Assembly (NCBI RefSeq): GCF_009829985.1 | Contig: NZ_SZZU01000002.1 | Span: forward strand, 62,001 to 126,000 | DNA from: Pantoea sp. Aalb | Lineage (GTDB): Bacteria; Pseudomonadota; Gammaproteobacteria; Enterobacterales; Enterobacteriaceae | Direction: 5' to 3' | Length of the DNA: 64,000 nt | Shown here: positions 9,669 to 18,687 of the stretch, one piece after another | How the letters are laid out: the number at the start of each line of letters is the position of its first letter | Position numbering within the stretch: the stretch's first letter is position 1 | Position numbers and translations under genes: made by a program | The notes under the pieces: model-generated | Told to the model about the DNA's origin: nothing | The model's database searches: none | What the model saw: only the letters and a program-made list of their open reading frames with translations

Positions 9669-10139
9669 TTATAATCCTTGTTTAAAGAGCATTACAATAG
9701 AAACATATAATTGCTTAACTGTGAAATGACGTTCAGGTGTAATAAAAATAGTATCATCGCCAGCTATTGTTCCAAGAATTCCTTCTTCTTTACCTAAAGA
9801 ATCTAATAAACGTGCTATTAATTGTGCTGAGCCTGGGCTAGTATGAATTATAATAAGAGTATTATTATAATCTATATCGAGTACTAAATTTTTTAAAGGA
9901 CTTGTAGTAGTTGGTATATTTAATTCTAATGGTAAACAATATACCATTTTCTTTTTAGCATTACGTATCCTAACAGCACCAAATTTAGTCATCATGCGAG
10001 ATATTTTTGACTGATTGATATGCTTAAAACCATTTTTTTGCAAAGCCTGTACAATTTCACTTTGTGAACTAAATCTTTCTTCTCTTAATAAAGCTTTAAA
10101 AGCTCTATTAATATCATCTTTTTTAAATAAACTTTGCAT
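9669..10139 (-). CDS. argR: Arginine repressor ArgR
   Basis: ArgR is the hexameric arginine-dependent repressor of arginine biosynthesis and a cofactor of XerCD recombination at cer-like sites. The product has 156 residues, the same as E. coli. The N-terminal winged helix-turn-helix keeps SQSEIVQALQKNGF and NQSKISRMMTKFGAVR; the C-terminal oligomerisation and arginine-binding domain keeps LDIDYN, HTSPGSAQLIARLLDSLG and GTIAGDDTIF with its paired aspartates. All key parts are present, so the protein should be functional. It is divergent from mdh, exactly as in E. coli. No full ARG box was recognisable upstream. Confidence 0.97.
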   Translation of the reverse strand: MQSLFKKDDINRAFKALLREERFSSQSEIVQALQKNGFKHINQSKISRMMTKFGAVRIRNAKKKMVYCLPLELNIPTTTSPLKNLVLDIDYNNTLIIIHTSPGSAQLIARLLDSLGKEEGILGTIAGDDTIFITPERHFTVKQLYVSIVMLFKQGL

Positions 10140-10594
10140 ATGTTACCATAATTCAAGAAAATTTTATCAAAAGTATATTAAATTAAATCATTATAATAAT
10201 TTATTTAATAAGCAATAATTAAGTAATGAAATACATATTTAAATAAAATTTAATACAAATTAAATAATAATTATTTATGAATAAATATATATAATACAAT
10301 CAATCTTAAATATAAATAATGCTGATATCATCAGTTAAATTAATAGTATTCTAATATAAAAAACTAAAATTTAGATTTATAAGTCTACATGTAGATTAGA
10401 TAATAAATCATTATTTTTTTACTTATTATAAAGTAAAATATTTAATATCTAAAATATTTTTTAAAAAGGAATAAATATAACTGCTAATATATAGAATAAT
10501 ACAAATAAATCTCTTTTTAAAAGATTGATTAAATTAATAGCTTAATGTAAATTTAAAATAATGTCTAATTCCTAATATGCATAAGGAGTTAAGA
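10140..10594. other. Divergent argR-mdh promoter region
   Basis: This AT-rich spacer must contain the promoters of both genes. I see only half-site resemblance to ARG boxes (TGAAT-type at about 10277) and no convincing pair. The mdh ribosome-binding site AAGGAG lies at its end. Confidence 0.5.
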
Positions 10595-11533
10595 ATGAAA
10601 GTTACTGTTATTGGTGCAGCTGGTGGTATTGGACAAGCTCTTGCTTTATTACTTAAGATTCAATTACCTGTAGGTTCAATTCTTTCACTTTATGATATTG
10701 CACCGATTACTCCTGGAGTTATTATGGATCTAAGCCATATTCCAACAACAGTAAAAATAGAAAATTTTAGTAATAAAGATATAATATCTGCACTACAAAA
10801 TTCTGATATAGTGATCATATCTGCCGGAATAGCACGTAAGCCTGGTATGGAGCGTTCTGATTTATTAGATGTTAATGGTAAAATTATTTTAAATTTAATT
10901 AAACACATTGCTTATACTGTTCCTAAAGCACTAATTGGGATTATAACTAATCCAATAAATACTACAGTAGTTATTGCAGCAGAAATGTTAAAAAAAATAG
11001 GAGTCTATGATAAAAGACGTTTATTTGGTATTTCAACACTTGATGTCATTCGTGCTAATACTTTTGTTGCAGAGTTAAAAAATAAGCAACCAAATGATAT
11101 TAATGTGCCAGTTATTGGAGGACATTCAGGTATTACTATTTTACCTTTATTATCGCATGTAAAAAATATTAATTTTACTGAAAAAGAAATTATCAATTTG
11201 ACTAAACGTATTCAAAATGCTGGAAATGAGATCGTAGCAGCTAAAGTAGGTAATGGATCAGCAACTTTATCAATGGCATATGCAGCAGCACGTTTTGTAT
11301 TATCGCTCATTAATGGACTACAAGGAATACTTAACATAGTAGAATGTGCATATGTAGAAGGTGATGGTAAATATACCCGTTTCTTTTCACAGCCATTAAT
11401 ACTAGGGAAAAATGGTGTAGAGAAAATTGAGCCTCTTAAATTGTTAAGCATATTTGAAAGCCAACTTTTATACAGTATGTTAACAACTTTAAAAAAAGAT
11501 ATAATTCAAGGAGAAGAATTTATGTTAAAATAA
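10595..11533 (+). CDS. mdh: Malate dehydrogenase
   Basis: Mdh interconverts malate and oxaloacetate with NAD. The ATG at 10595 follows AAGGAG at ideal spacing and gives 312 residues, the E. coli length; an in-frame ATG six codons upstream lies ahead of that site and is unlikely. The NAD-binding GAAGGIGQALALLL is at residues 7-20, the substrate-binding arginines are in ARKPGMERSDLL, the third arginine region is in the ISTLDVIRAN segment, and the catalytic histidine is in VIGGHSG. The stop codon lies within a hairpin shared with the convergent mscM end. Confidence 0.98.
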   Translation: MKVTVIGAAGGIGQALALLLKIQLPVGSILSLYDIAPITPGVIMDLSHIPTTVKIENFSNKDIISALQNSDIVIISAGIARKPGMERSDLLDVNGKIILNLIKHIAYTVPKALIGIITNPINTTVVIAAEMLKKIGVYDKRRLFGISTLDVIRANTFVAELKNKQPNDINVPVIGGHSGITILPLLSHVKNINFTEKEIINLTKRIQNAGNEIVAAKVGNGSATLSMAYAAARFVLSLINGLQGILNIVECAYVEGDGKYTRFFSQPLILGKNGVEKIEPLKLLSIFESQLLYSMLTTLKKDIIQGEEFMLK

Positions 11534-11559
11534 AATATATGGATATACATTTTATTTTA
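11526..11559. terminator. Shared hairpin between convergent mdh and mscM ends
   Basis: TAAAATAAAAT (11526-11536) and ATTTTATTTTA (11549-11559) form an 11-base-pair perfect stem around 12 bases. The stem includes both stop codons (mdh TAA 11531-11533; mscM TAA on the minus strand 11557-11559). Each 3' arm is T-rich, so it could terminate in both directions. It coincides with a gene-order breakpoint relative to E. coli. Confidence 0.5.
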
Positions 11560-14500
11560 TAAACTACCAGATTTAAAAAACTGTCTAGTAGACTTATTAT
11601 ATTCATATTCATATTCATTAGATATTGTTTTATTAATTGTTTCCACACGCACTTGAAATGGTGGAAATGGTATTTCAATATTATTCTCTTCAAAACCTCT
11701 AAGAATTAATTGGTGTAATTCATGTCGCAATGGCATACGATGGCTCATTTCTGCTGCATGTACACGTAATTCAAACAATTGAATACCTTGTTGTAAATCG
11801 ACAAGAAACACATCTGGTATAGGAGAAGTAAGTACATAAGTACAGCGCTCAGCTGCTTGTTTAAGAATTTCTGTTATTTTATCACTATTAACCCAAGATG
11901 GAGCTGGAACAGTAAGTACTACTCGTGTTACAGAATCAGATAACGACCAATTAACAAATTGTTCGGTAATAAATGCTTTATTAGGCACAATAATTTCTTT
12001 ACGATCCCAGTCAGTAATAGTTGTAGCTCTTGTATTGATACGAGTAACACTACCAGTTAGATCTCGAATTGTTACAGTATCAGCAATGCGAATAGGCTTT
12101 TCAAATAAAATAATTAAACCAGAAATAAAGTTAGCAAAAATTTCTTGTAAACCAAATCCTAATCCTAAACCTAATGCTGCTACTAACCATTGTAGTTTTG
12201 ACCAATCAATACCCAATATTGAAAAACCAATTAAACTACCTATAAGCATTAATATATATTTAGTTAAAGTAGTTATTGCATAACCTGTTCCAGGAGATAA
12301 ATTAAGATGTTGTAATAATGCTAATTCTAAAAGAGCAGGCATATTGCGTACTAGTTGAGTTGTGATTATAAAAACTAAAATAGCAATAAGTACTGATCCA
12401 AGAGTAATTGGATGGATGCTTTCAACTCCTTGTACAATAGTACTAGCTCCCCATAATTCAATATTATCTAAAAAACTAAAAGCAGAATGAATTTCAGACC
12501 ATAATACAATAAGAGAAACTAAGGCTATTAAAGTAATAATAGAACGAACTAAACGTAGAGACTGTGCACTAATTTCATCAAGATTTATAACTGGTTCATC
12601 AATTTCAATAATATCATTATTAATAGATATAGATTGTTCTTTTTCTTCTTCACTACGTGCACGATTGGCTAGTATATCAGCACGGCGTTGACGTGCACGA
12701 TCAAAGGCAATTCGACGTCGTTGAATTAACATCCATCGCCTTATGATATGATATATTACAAGCAGAAAAAACCAAATACCAATAGAGGTTTCTAACCTTA
12801 CTAGCAATGCTTGTGCTGTTGATAAATATCCAATACAGGAAGCTAATAATGCAAGTATTGGCATTATTATCATTATATTCCATAAAATTCGGTTAATTAA
12901 ATCATCTTCTTTTTCTGATTCTTTACCTTCTTTCCATTTTTCTTTATCTCTTTTTTCTTCATAAAGATATAATGGAATACCGGCACGTTTTAAGCTGACA
13001 GTGACAATGCTAAGTGCTGTACAAATTAAAATAAAGCACAATCTACCAAGTGAAGCAGAAAATTGTAGATCTTTTAAATTAGTAAAAGCTATTAATAGCA
13101 TTATTAAAGGTACAATTAATCCAACTGTGAGCAAATAATAACGCATAGCACGTATTACCCGTTTCTGAGGCCAGCGAAAATGTACTACAAATAAACCATC
13201 GTGACGAGCGAAAATAGCACTAATCATAAATGCCAACAGTAAAGGTAATGTTGCAGTAATGCCATCACCAATAGCTATGGCAACTGGGTAAGGCCAAGCA
13301 TGCTGTAAACCGTATCCAAAGGCTGCCCAAAGAACTGGTAGTGGTAAAGCTACTAAAATTGACCAAAGTACAGTACGTAGTGTTAAGTTAAATTGATCTT
13401 GAGTAACTTTTCCGACACGGCTAGAGGCTCGTATCATAAATGCATTATAATGTCGTTTTGAACCTATACTTAATCCTACCAATAGAATAGCACTAATAAT
13501 AGGTAACAATGTTTCTTTACTAGTAAACATCATAGTTAGGGCTTTTCCTAACTGATTTAAAGTATCTAAAGATAGAAAGCGTGTTAAATCTTGTGCAACT
13601 TGAATAGGATACCTTAGCCCTATTGGGTTGACGTCACCAATCCAAAATAAGTAACGATGCGTTGCGTCTTTTAATTCTCTGAATGAGTCTTGTAATTGTA
13701 TATTACCTACTTTTAATTTTGTTATTTCTAAAATAAGTGTATCACAACTCGAAATCAGAGAATTTAATAGTGCATGCTGGATTTTTAATTGTGCATTTAA
13801 TATACGCATTTGATAAGTAGTAAAATAAATTCCATTATCTTGTTTCTTTTTAAGTAGTATCTGCTGATGTTCTAATAATTCTTCATATTTTAAACGTTTT
13901 ACACGTAGTTCTCCCATTTCTCTATCTATTTGCTGAAATTTTATGATTGTCGGTAAACGTGCAATTTGTGTACGTAATGCTTCTCCTAATAAATTAGACG
14001 CACCTATCCAACGAGATTGTTCATGTAATGAACTTAATACTTGACGTACTTGTAAGTTTTGATTAGTTATTAATTGCTGCTGTATTGCAATAAAATCCAT
14101 ACGTTTTGTTTGATTATTAAGATCATTAGATAACTCACGATTAATCTGAAATTGATTACTAATTACATTTGGTATTCCTATACTTTTTTCTATTAAATTT
14201 TCAGTACGCTTTAATGCTAATTTAGCTTCAAGTTGGCGCTGATTATTTAGATTATTACGTAATTTTTTTAAGTAATCATCTAATTGAATTATTTTTTTTT
14301 GATGTAATTCAGCACGCATATGTGCTAATTCTTGTTGGTTAATAGAGGATAATTGTGCTAGTTCTAGCTCATTTATACGAGCTTGATTAGCTGCATTTTC
14401 CGCTTGTTTCATATAAATTTGAACTTGAGACAAAGATGTACTGGTAAAAATTAATCCTTGTGTTCTATGTTCATTTTCTATCATAATACGCTTTGCCGTA

Positions 14501-14967
14501 GTTTGTTGTTGTGGCAGTTGTGATAGTTCATAACTAATTTCACGTGCAGTTTCTTGTTCCTGCAACACTTGACGGCTTTCTTCTAATAGTTGATTACTCG
14601 CTTGTAATATTTTTTGATCTAATTCAGCACTATTCATATTAGTATGTAATACTTTTTGCTCAGTCATCAAACTTAAGATTTTTTTCCGAATATCATGTAC
14701 TAAAAGTGGGAAATTTTCTATGATTTGTTGATATTGCTTAATGTGTTCAAGAGATTTATTTCGTTCAAAAAGAAAATTTAGTGCTACTTCTAAAATTTGA
14801 GATTGTTCAGCTTTAACTGAAATATGGTTATTAAATTTTGTTATGTCTAATTTTTGTTGAAATTGATTAGCTATAGGAATATTAGCAGCAAAATCAAGAG
14901 AGCTGAGTATGCTACTCAGAAATATTAACAGAGAATAACGTATAGAAAATTTTTTAAAGTTATTCAA
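11557..14967 (-). CDS. mscM: Miniconductance mechanosensitive channel MscM (YjeP)
   Basis: This large MscS-family channel protects against hypo-osmotic shock. The 1136-residue product has an N-terminal signal-like segment (residues 8-28), a long periplasmic coiled-coil domain rich in Gln, Leu and Asn to about 480, around eleven membrane segments, and the MscS pore and beta domain near 930-1000 with AALGLGLGFGLQEIFANF and FEKPIRIADTVTI. MscK is a similar paralogue, but adjacency to psd identifies MscM (E. coli yjeP, 1107 residues). Its start overlaps the psd stop by 8 bases, as in an operon. Retention of one giant channel of this class suggests exposure to osmotic change inside or between hosts; this is inference. 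Confidence 0.95.
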   Translation of the reverse strand: MNNFKKFSIRYSLLIFLSSILSSLDFAANIPIANQFQQKLDITKFNNHISVKAEQSQILEVALNFLFERNKSLEHIKQYQQIIENFPLLVHDIRKKILSLMTEQKVLHTNMNSAELDQKILQASNQLLEESRQVLQEQETAREISYELSQLPQQQTTAKRIMIENEHRTQGLIFTSTSLSQVQIYMKQAENAANQARINELELAQLSSINQQELAHMRAELHQKKIIQLDDYLKKLRNNLNNQRQLEAKLALKRTENLIEKSIGIPNVISNQFQINRELSNDLNNQTKRMDFIAIQQQLITNQNLQVRQVLSSLHEQSRWIGASNLLGEALRTQIARLPTIIKFQQIDREMGELRVKRLKYEELLEHQQILLKKKQDNGIYFTTYQMRILNAQLKIQHALLNSLISSCDTLILEITKLKVGNIQLQDSFRELKDATHRYLFWIGDVNPIGLRYPIQVAQDLTRFLSLDTLNQLGKALTMMFTSKETLLPIISAILLVGLSIGSKRHYNAFMIRASSRVGKVTQDQFNLTLRTVLWSILVALPLPVLWAAFGYGLQHAWPYPVAIAIGDGITATLPLLLAFMISAIFARHDGLFVVHFRWPQKRVIRAMRYYLLTVGLIVPLIMLLIAFTNLKDLQFSASLGRLCFILICTALSIVTVSLKRAGIPLYLYEEKRDKEKWKEGKESEKEDDLINRILWNIMIIMPILALLASCIGYLSTAQALLVRLETSIGIWFFLLVIYHIIRRWMLIQRRRIAFDRARQRRADILANRARSEEEKEQSISINNDIIEIDEPVINLDEISAQSLRLVRSIITLIALVSLIVLWSEIHSAFSFLDNIELWGASTIVQGVESIHPITLGSVLIAILVFIITTQLVRNMPALLELALLQHLNLSPGTGYAITTLTKYILMLIGSLIGFSILGIDWSKLQWLVAALGLGLGFGLQEIFANFISGLIILFEKPIRIADTVTIRDLTGSVTRINTRATTITDWDRKEIIVPNKAFITEQFVNWSLSDSVTRVVLTVPAPSWVNSDKITEILKQAAERCTYVLTSPIPDVFLVDLQQGIQLFELRVHAAEMSHRMPLRHELHQLILRGFEENNIEIPFPPFQVRVETINKTISNEYEYEYNKSTRQFFKSGSL

Positions 14968-15850
14968 GCGTAATGTTATTAAGATTAGGTAAAACAGTTG
15001 CTAAAGGTTGCCCAACGCGTGTTTTACTTTCAGGTTTAAGATGCTCTAGTAATTTTATTTGATTTGGTGCAAATAAGTTAATTACTGTTGAACCCAATTT
15101 AAAGCGACCCATTTCTTGGCCTTTTAGTAATACTATAGCTCCGTTATGACCTGCAGATGGATATCGCCAACGTTTTACCATTCCTTCTCTAGGCGTCGTT
15201 ATAGTACCAACCCAACTAGTTTCAATACTTCCTACAATTATAGCACCTACAAGAATCTGTATCATTGGACCATGATTAGTATCAAATACACAAATAACTC
15301 GTTCATTACGAGCAAAAAGGTTTGGTATTTTTCTTGTAGCCGAACGATTTACTGAATAAAGTTTCCCTGGTATATAAATCATCTCACGCAAGGTACTATT
15401 ACAAGGCATATGGACACGATGATAGTCACGTAATGATAGGTAAATATTAACAAAATAACCGTTTAGAAAATAATTGGCAAGATTGTTGTTACCAGCTAAT
15501 AAAGCTTGTAAACTATAATAGTGATTTTTTGCCTGAAACATTTGATTTCCTTCGATACGACCTAGCTGACTTATAATACCATCTACTGGCATTACTAGTA
15601 ATGAAGTATCAAAATTAATTAAACGCATATTTTTTTTTAGGGGTCGAATGAAAAAATCATTAAAAGTACAATAACTAGATGAATTAGAATAAAGTGCTTC
15701 ACTCATATCTACTTTATAAAACCAAATAAAAATATTTATCATCGTAGTTGTTAACCATCCTCCTTGAAAGTTAGCAATCCAACTTATCATTTTAGTTAAT
15801 AATTTTTTAGGCATAATTTTAATTAAAATTACTTTTAAACTATCAAACAC
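14960..15850 (-). CDS. psd: Phosphatidylserine decarboxylase proenzyme
   Basis: Psd makes phosphatidylethanolamine from phosphatidylserine. It is a proenzyme that cleaves itself at an LGST motif to form a pyruvoyl group. Here LGST is at residues 252-255 with Ser254, and the self-cleavage triad is complete: Asp90 in MPVDG, His147 in DYHRVHMP and Ser254, the same numbering as in E. coli. The product has 296 residues against 322 in E. coli; only the C-terminal tail is shorter. The gene is first in a psd-mscM pair. Phosphatidylserine synthase is not in this window. Confidence 0.98.
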   Translation of the reverse strand: MFDSLKVILIKIMPKKLLTKMISWIANFQGGWLTTTMINIFIWFYKVDMSEALYSNSSSYCTFNDFFIRPLKKNMRLINFDTSLLVMPVDGIISQLGRIEGNQMFQAKNHYYSLQALLAGNNNLANYFLNGYFVNIYLSLRDYHRVHMPCNSTLREMIYIPGKLYSVNRSATRKIPNLFARNERVICVFDTNHGPMIQILVGAIIVGSIETSWVGTITTPREGMVKRWRYPSAGHNGAIVLLKGQEMGRFKLGSTVINLFAPNQIKLLEHLKPESKTRVGQPLATVLPNLNNITLE

Positions 15851-15966
15851 TGTATTTTCCTAGTTGGTTAATTGATAAAAATTAAGTACATATGGTTTTA
15901 TTCTTTAATTTTAAGTTATTACTTGTTTTATAATAGGAATTAAATTTAATTAATAGCAATAGATTT

Positions 15967-16896
15967 TTATCTATCAATACTTTTATCCTTAATAATCTTA
16001 TGATAATTATTAAAACGTGATATATTAATATTTTTATTTTTAACAGCTGTACGAATGGCACAACCTAAATCATCTTTATGGCTACAATCTCGAAATTTAC
16101 AGTACCTAAGAAACTTACGAAATTCTATGAATGCCCATGTAATTTGTTTTAAATTTATATTCCCTAAGCTAAATTCACGTATGCCTGGTGAATCAATTAC
16201 ATCACCGCCATATGGAAAGTGATACAGTCGTGCTGTAGTAGTAGTATGTTTGCCAAGATTAGATATCTTAGAAAGATCATTAATCAATATTTTATTGTCA
16301 TTTATACTTCGATCAAGTAATATTTTTAGTAAACTGGATTTTCCCACTCCAGATTGACCAGTAAAAATATTAACATGTCCTGCAAGTACATTTTTTAACT
16401 CTAACAAACCATCTTGAGAATAGCTTGATACTTTTAAGACTTGATATCCTATGTGACGATAAATATCCATTTGAATATCAATCAATTTAAATATTTTATC
16501 AGTAATTAAGTCTGTTTTATTTAATACCAGAAGTGCTTTAATACCAAGTATTTCACTAGCTATTAAATAACGATCAATAATATTCAGTGATAATTTTGGT
16601 AAGATAGAAAAAACGATAACTATTTGATTAATATTAGCAGCAATTGGTTTAATACTGCCATACGTATTAGTACGTTCTAATACATTCTTACGTTCAAGAA
16701 CAGAATCTATAATGCCTTTATTACTTTTATTAGTAGCAGCACGCCATATAACATAGTCACCTGTTATTAAAGATGATATATTACGTCGTATATTACAACG
16801 ATATACTATACCTAGGTTATCTTCTACATCTGCATGTATTCCAAATCGGCTGATTATAATGCCTTCTCTTGCTGCACTAAACATATTATTATCCAT
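15967..16896 (-). CDS. rsgA: Ribosome small-subunit GTPase RsgA
   Basis: RsgA is a circularly permuted GTPase that checks late 30S maturation. The G motifs occur in permuted order: NKTD at 126-129 (G4), GQSGVGKSS at 180-188 (G1) and DSPG at 235-238 (G3). The zinc knuckle is Cys266, Cys271, His273, Cys279. The N-terminal OB domain keeps EGIIISRFGIHADVE and RCNIRR. At 309 residues it lacks the roughly 35-residue basic N-terminal extension of the E. coli protein (350). It is divergent from orn, as in E. coli. Confidence 0.97.
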   Translation of the reverse strand: MDNNMFSAAREGIIISRFGIHADVEDNLGIVYRCNIRRNISSLITGDYVIWRAATNKSNKGIIDSVLERKNVLERTNTYGSIKPIAANINQIVIVFSILPKLSLNIIDRYLIASEILGIKALLVLNKTDLITDKIFKLIDIQMDIYRHIGYQVLKVSSYSQDGLLELKNVLAGHVNIFTGQSGVGKSSLLKILLDRSINDNKILINDLSKISNLGKHTTTTARLYHFPYGGDVIDSPGIREFSLGNINLKQITWAFIEFRKFLRYCKFRDCSHKDDLGCAIRTAVKNKNINISRFNNYHKIIKDKSIDR

Positions 16897-17101
16897 TCCA
16901 TGATGATAAATTATTTATTTATGATTTTGTCATAGGTAGTTTTGATGATTAATAATACTAATATAATAACGTGATTAAAGTTGCGATAAATGTTATTTAT
17001 GAACATATCTTCTGCATTAAAGTTTTAATATGATTTGCTTCATTGTTTAATAAAGTAGTTTATGATACATCTAAAAGAATTTTAATGACTAGGTAAATAA
17101 A

Positions 17102-17653
17102 ATGATTACCACTATAAGCGAAAATAATTTAATTTGGATTGATCTAGAAATGACTGGATTAAATCCAGAATGTCATCACATTATTGAAATTGCCACATTA
17201 GTAACTGATCCTGACCTAAATATTCTTGCAGAAGGTCCAGTAATAGCTATACATCAATCAGATGTTCAATTAGCTATGATGGATGAATGGAATATTCTAA
17301 CGCATACTAATAGTGGATTAATTGAACGTGTGAAAAATAGTAAATATGATCATAAAATTGCAGAACGAATAACTATTGATTTTTTAAAAAATTGGGTACC
17401 GGCAAACACTTCACCAATTTGTGGAAATAGTATTGGTCAAGATCGTCGTTTTTTACGTAAATATATGTCAGAGTTAGAAACTTATTTTCATTATCGTTAC
17501 TTAGATGTCAGCACTTTAAAAGAATTAGCTCGTCGTTGGAAACCTCATATTCTTTCAGGATTTAAAAAAAATGGAAACCATCAAGCATTGAACGATATTC
17601 GAGAATCAGTAGCAGAATTATTATACTATCGTAAAAATTTATTAAATCTTTAA
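17102..17653 (+). CDS. orn: Oligoribonuclease
   Basis: Orn degrades RNA dinucleotides left by other exonucleases. The 183-residue product is a DEDDh exonuclease: Asp14 and Glu16 in WIDLEMTGL, an Asp in the CGNSIGQDRRFL segment, and the HQALNDI motif near residue 160 with the catalytic His and last Asp. Length matches E. coli (181). It is followed by tRNA-Gly, as in E. coli, where glyVXY lie downstream. It is one of three exoribonuclease-related genes here along with rnr and hfq. Confidence 0.98.
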   Translation: MITTISENNLIWIDLEMTGLNPECHHIIEIATLVTDPDLNILAEGPVIAIHQSDVQLAMMDEWNILTHTNSGLIERVKNSKYDHKIAERITIDFLKNWVPANTSPICGNSIGQDRRFLRKYMSELETYFHYRYLDVSTLKELARRWKPHILSGFKKNGNHQALNDIRESVAELLYYRKNLLNL

Positions 17654-17724
17654 TTTTATTAATTATTAAATAAGTTTGAAAAATGAATCTTTAATTTTAT
17701 AGTGAAAAGTTTTTTAAAAAAATA

Positions 17725-17752
17725 TTGCAGTATAAATAATTTTTTGTATAAT
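17725..17752 (+). promoter_or_regulatory. Possible promoter for tRNA-Gly
   Basis: A TATAAT box at 17747-17752 lies 16 bases after TTGCAG (17725-17730), about 41 bases before the tRNA. The -35 match is poor and TATAAT is common in such AT-rich DNA, so this is weak. Confidence 0.35.
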
Positions 17753-17793
17753 ATATATTTTATCTATTAAAAAATAAATAATATATATAATAT

Positions 17794-17869
<76 letters not shown>

Positions 17870-18687
17870 TAATAAATAATTTATTAATATTTATCTTTAT
17901 TAATTTTTAGTATTTCAATATTATTAAATAACTTCAAAGTAATTTATTTTTTTTAATAATTTTTATTATTTTAATTAGAGATAAATATTCGAGATCTTTA
18001 TCTTCAATCAAATCTTTTTTTGAAAAGAAATATGTTTTTTATTTTATAGTATAAAAATAGAAAAATATTATAATTTTATATTTATTTAATAATTAAATAA
18101 AATAAAAGGGATAGCTTATTATTTTAATAATAATGCTATACGTGTTTTATTTAAAAATATTAAATTACTCTTCATTAGTTTCTCTTCATATTTATAAATA
18201 AATAATTATTTTAAGATAAATCAATAAAATGTTAATAACATTTATCATATAGCTAATAAAATCTATTTTTATTCTTTAATTATAATTTTTTTATTGTATT
18301 TAATTTTAAAAAAGTATGTTGTTGGGATAAATATGCTTTGTTTACTTTTATTAAAAAAATAATTTTTTAATAATTTATTATAATGACAAGCTAAACCGAG
18401 ATGATTTTTTATAGTGTTAAATCTTAACTGTAATAAAGTTAATAGCATTGATAGTTAAAATTAATGAATATTAAATATGATTTATAAATCAATATAAATT
18501 GATTTAATAATTTAAAAATCAAAATCAGCAAAAAATAAAAAATATCCTTTTAATCTCTAATTTCAATATAAAAAAATATTTTTTTAATTCAGTATTCAAA
18601 TCAAAGACAATAAAATCTAATGAAAACTAAATAATTCTTGATTTTCTTGAATTTATTGAATAATTTATTAAAGAAAAAGAGAGTATC
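17870..18687. other. Gene-free spacer between tRNA-Gly and nnr
   Basis: E. coli has queG (yjeS) in this interval on the opposite strand. Nothing of it is readable. The region is AT-rich with no strong hairpin; the nnr promoter should be near its right end, and AAAGAGAG lies just before the nnr start. Confidence 0.6.

Noticed and set aside
10140..10594. ARG boxes before argR
   Set aside because: Only single half-site-like TGAAT stretches are visible, with no properly spaced pair.
17645..17700. Direct repeat of ATCTTTAATTTTAT after orn
   Set aside because: Fourteen AT-rich bases repeated once is within what chance gives in this composition, and nothing nearby gives it meaning.
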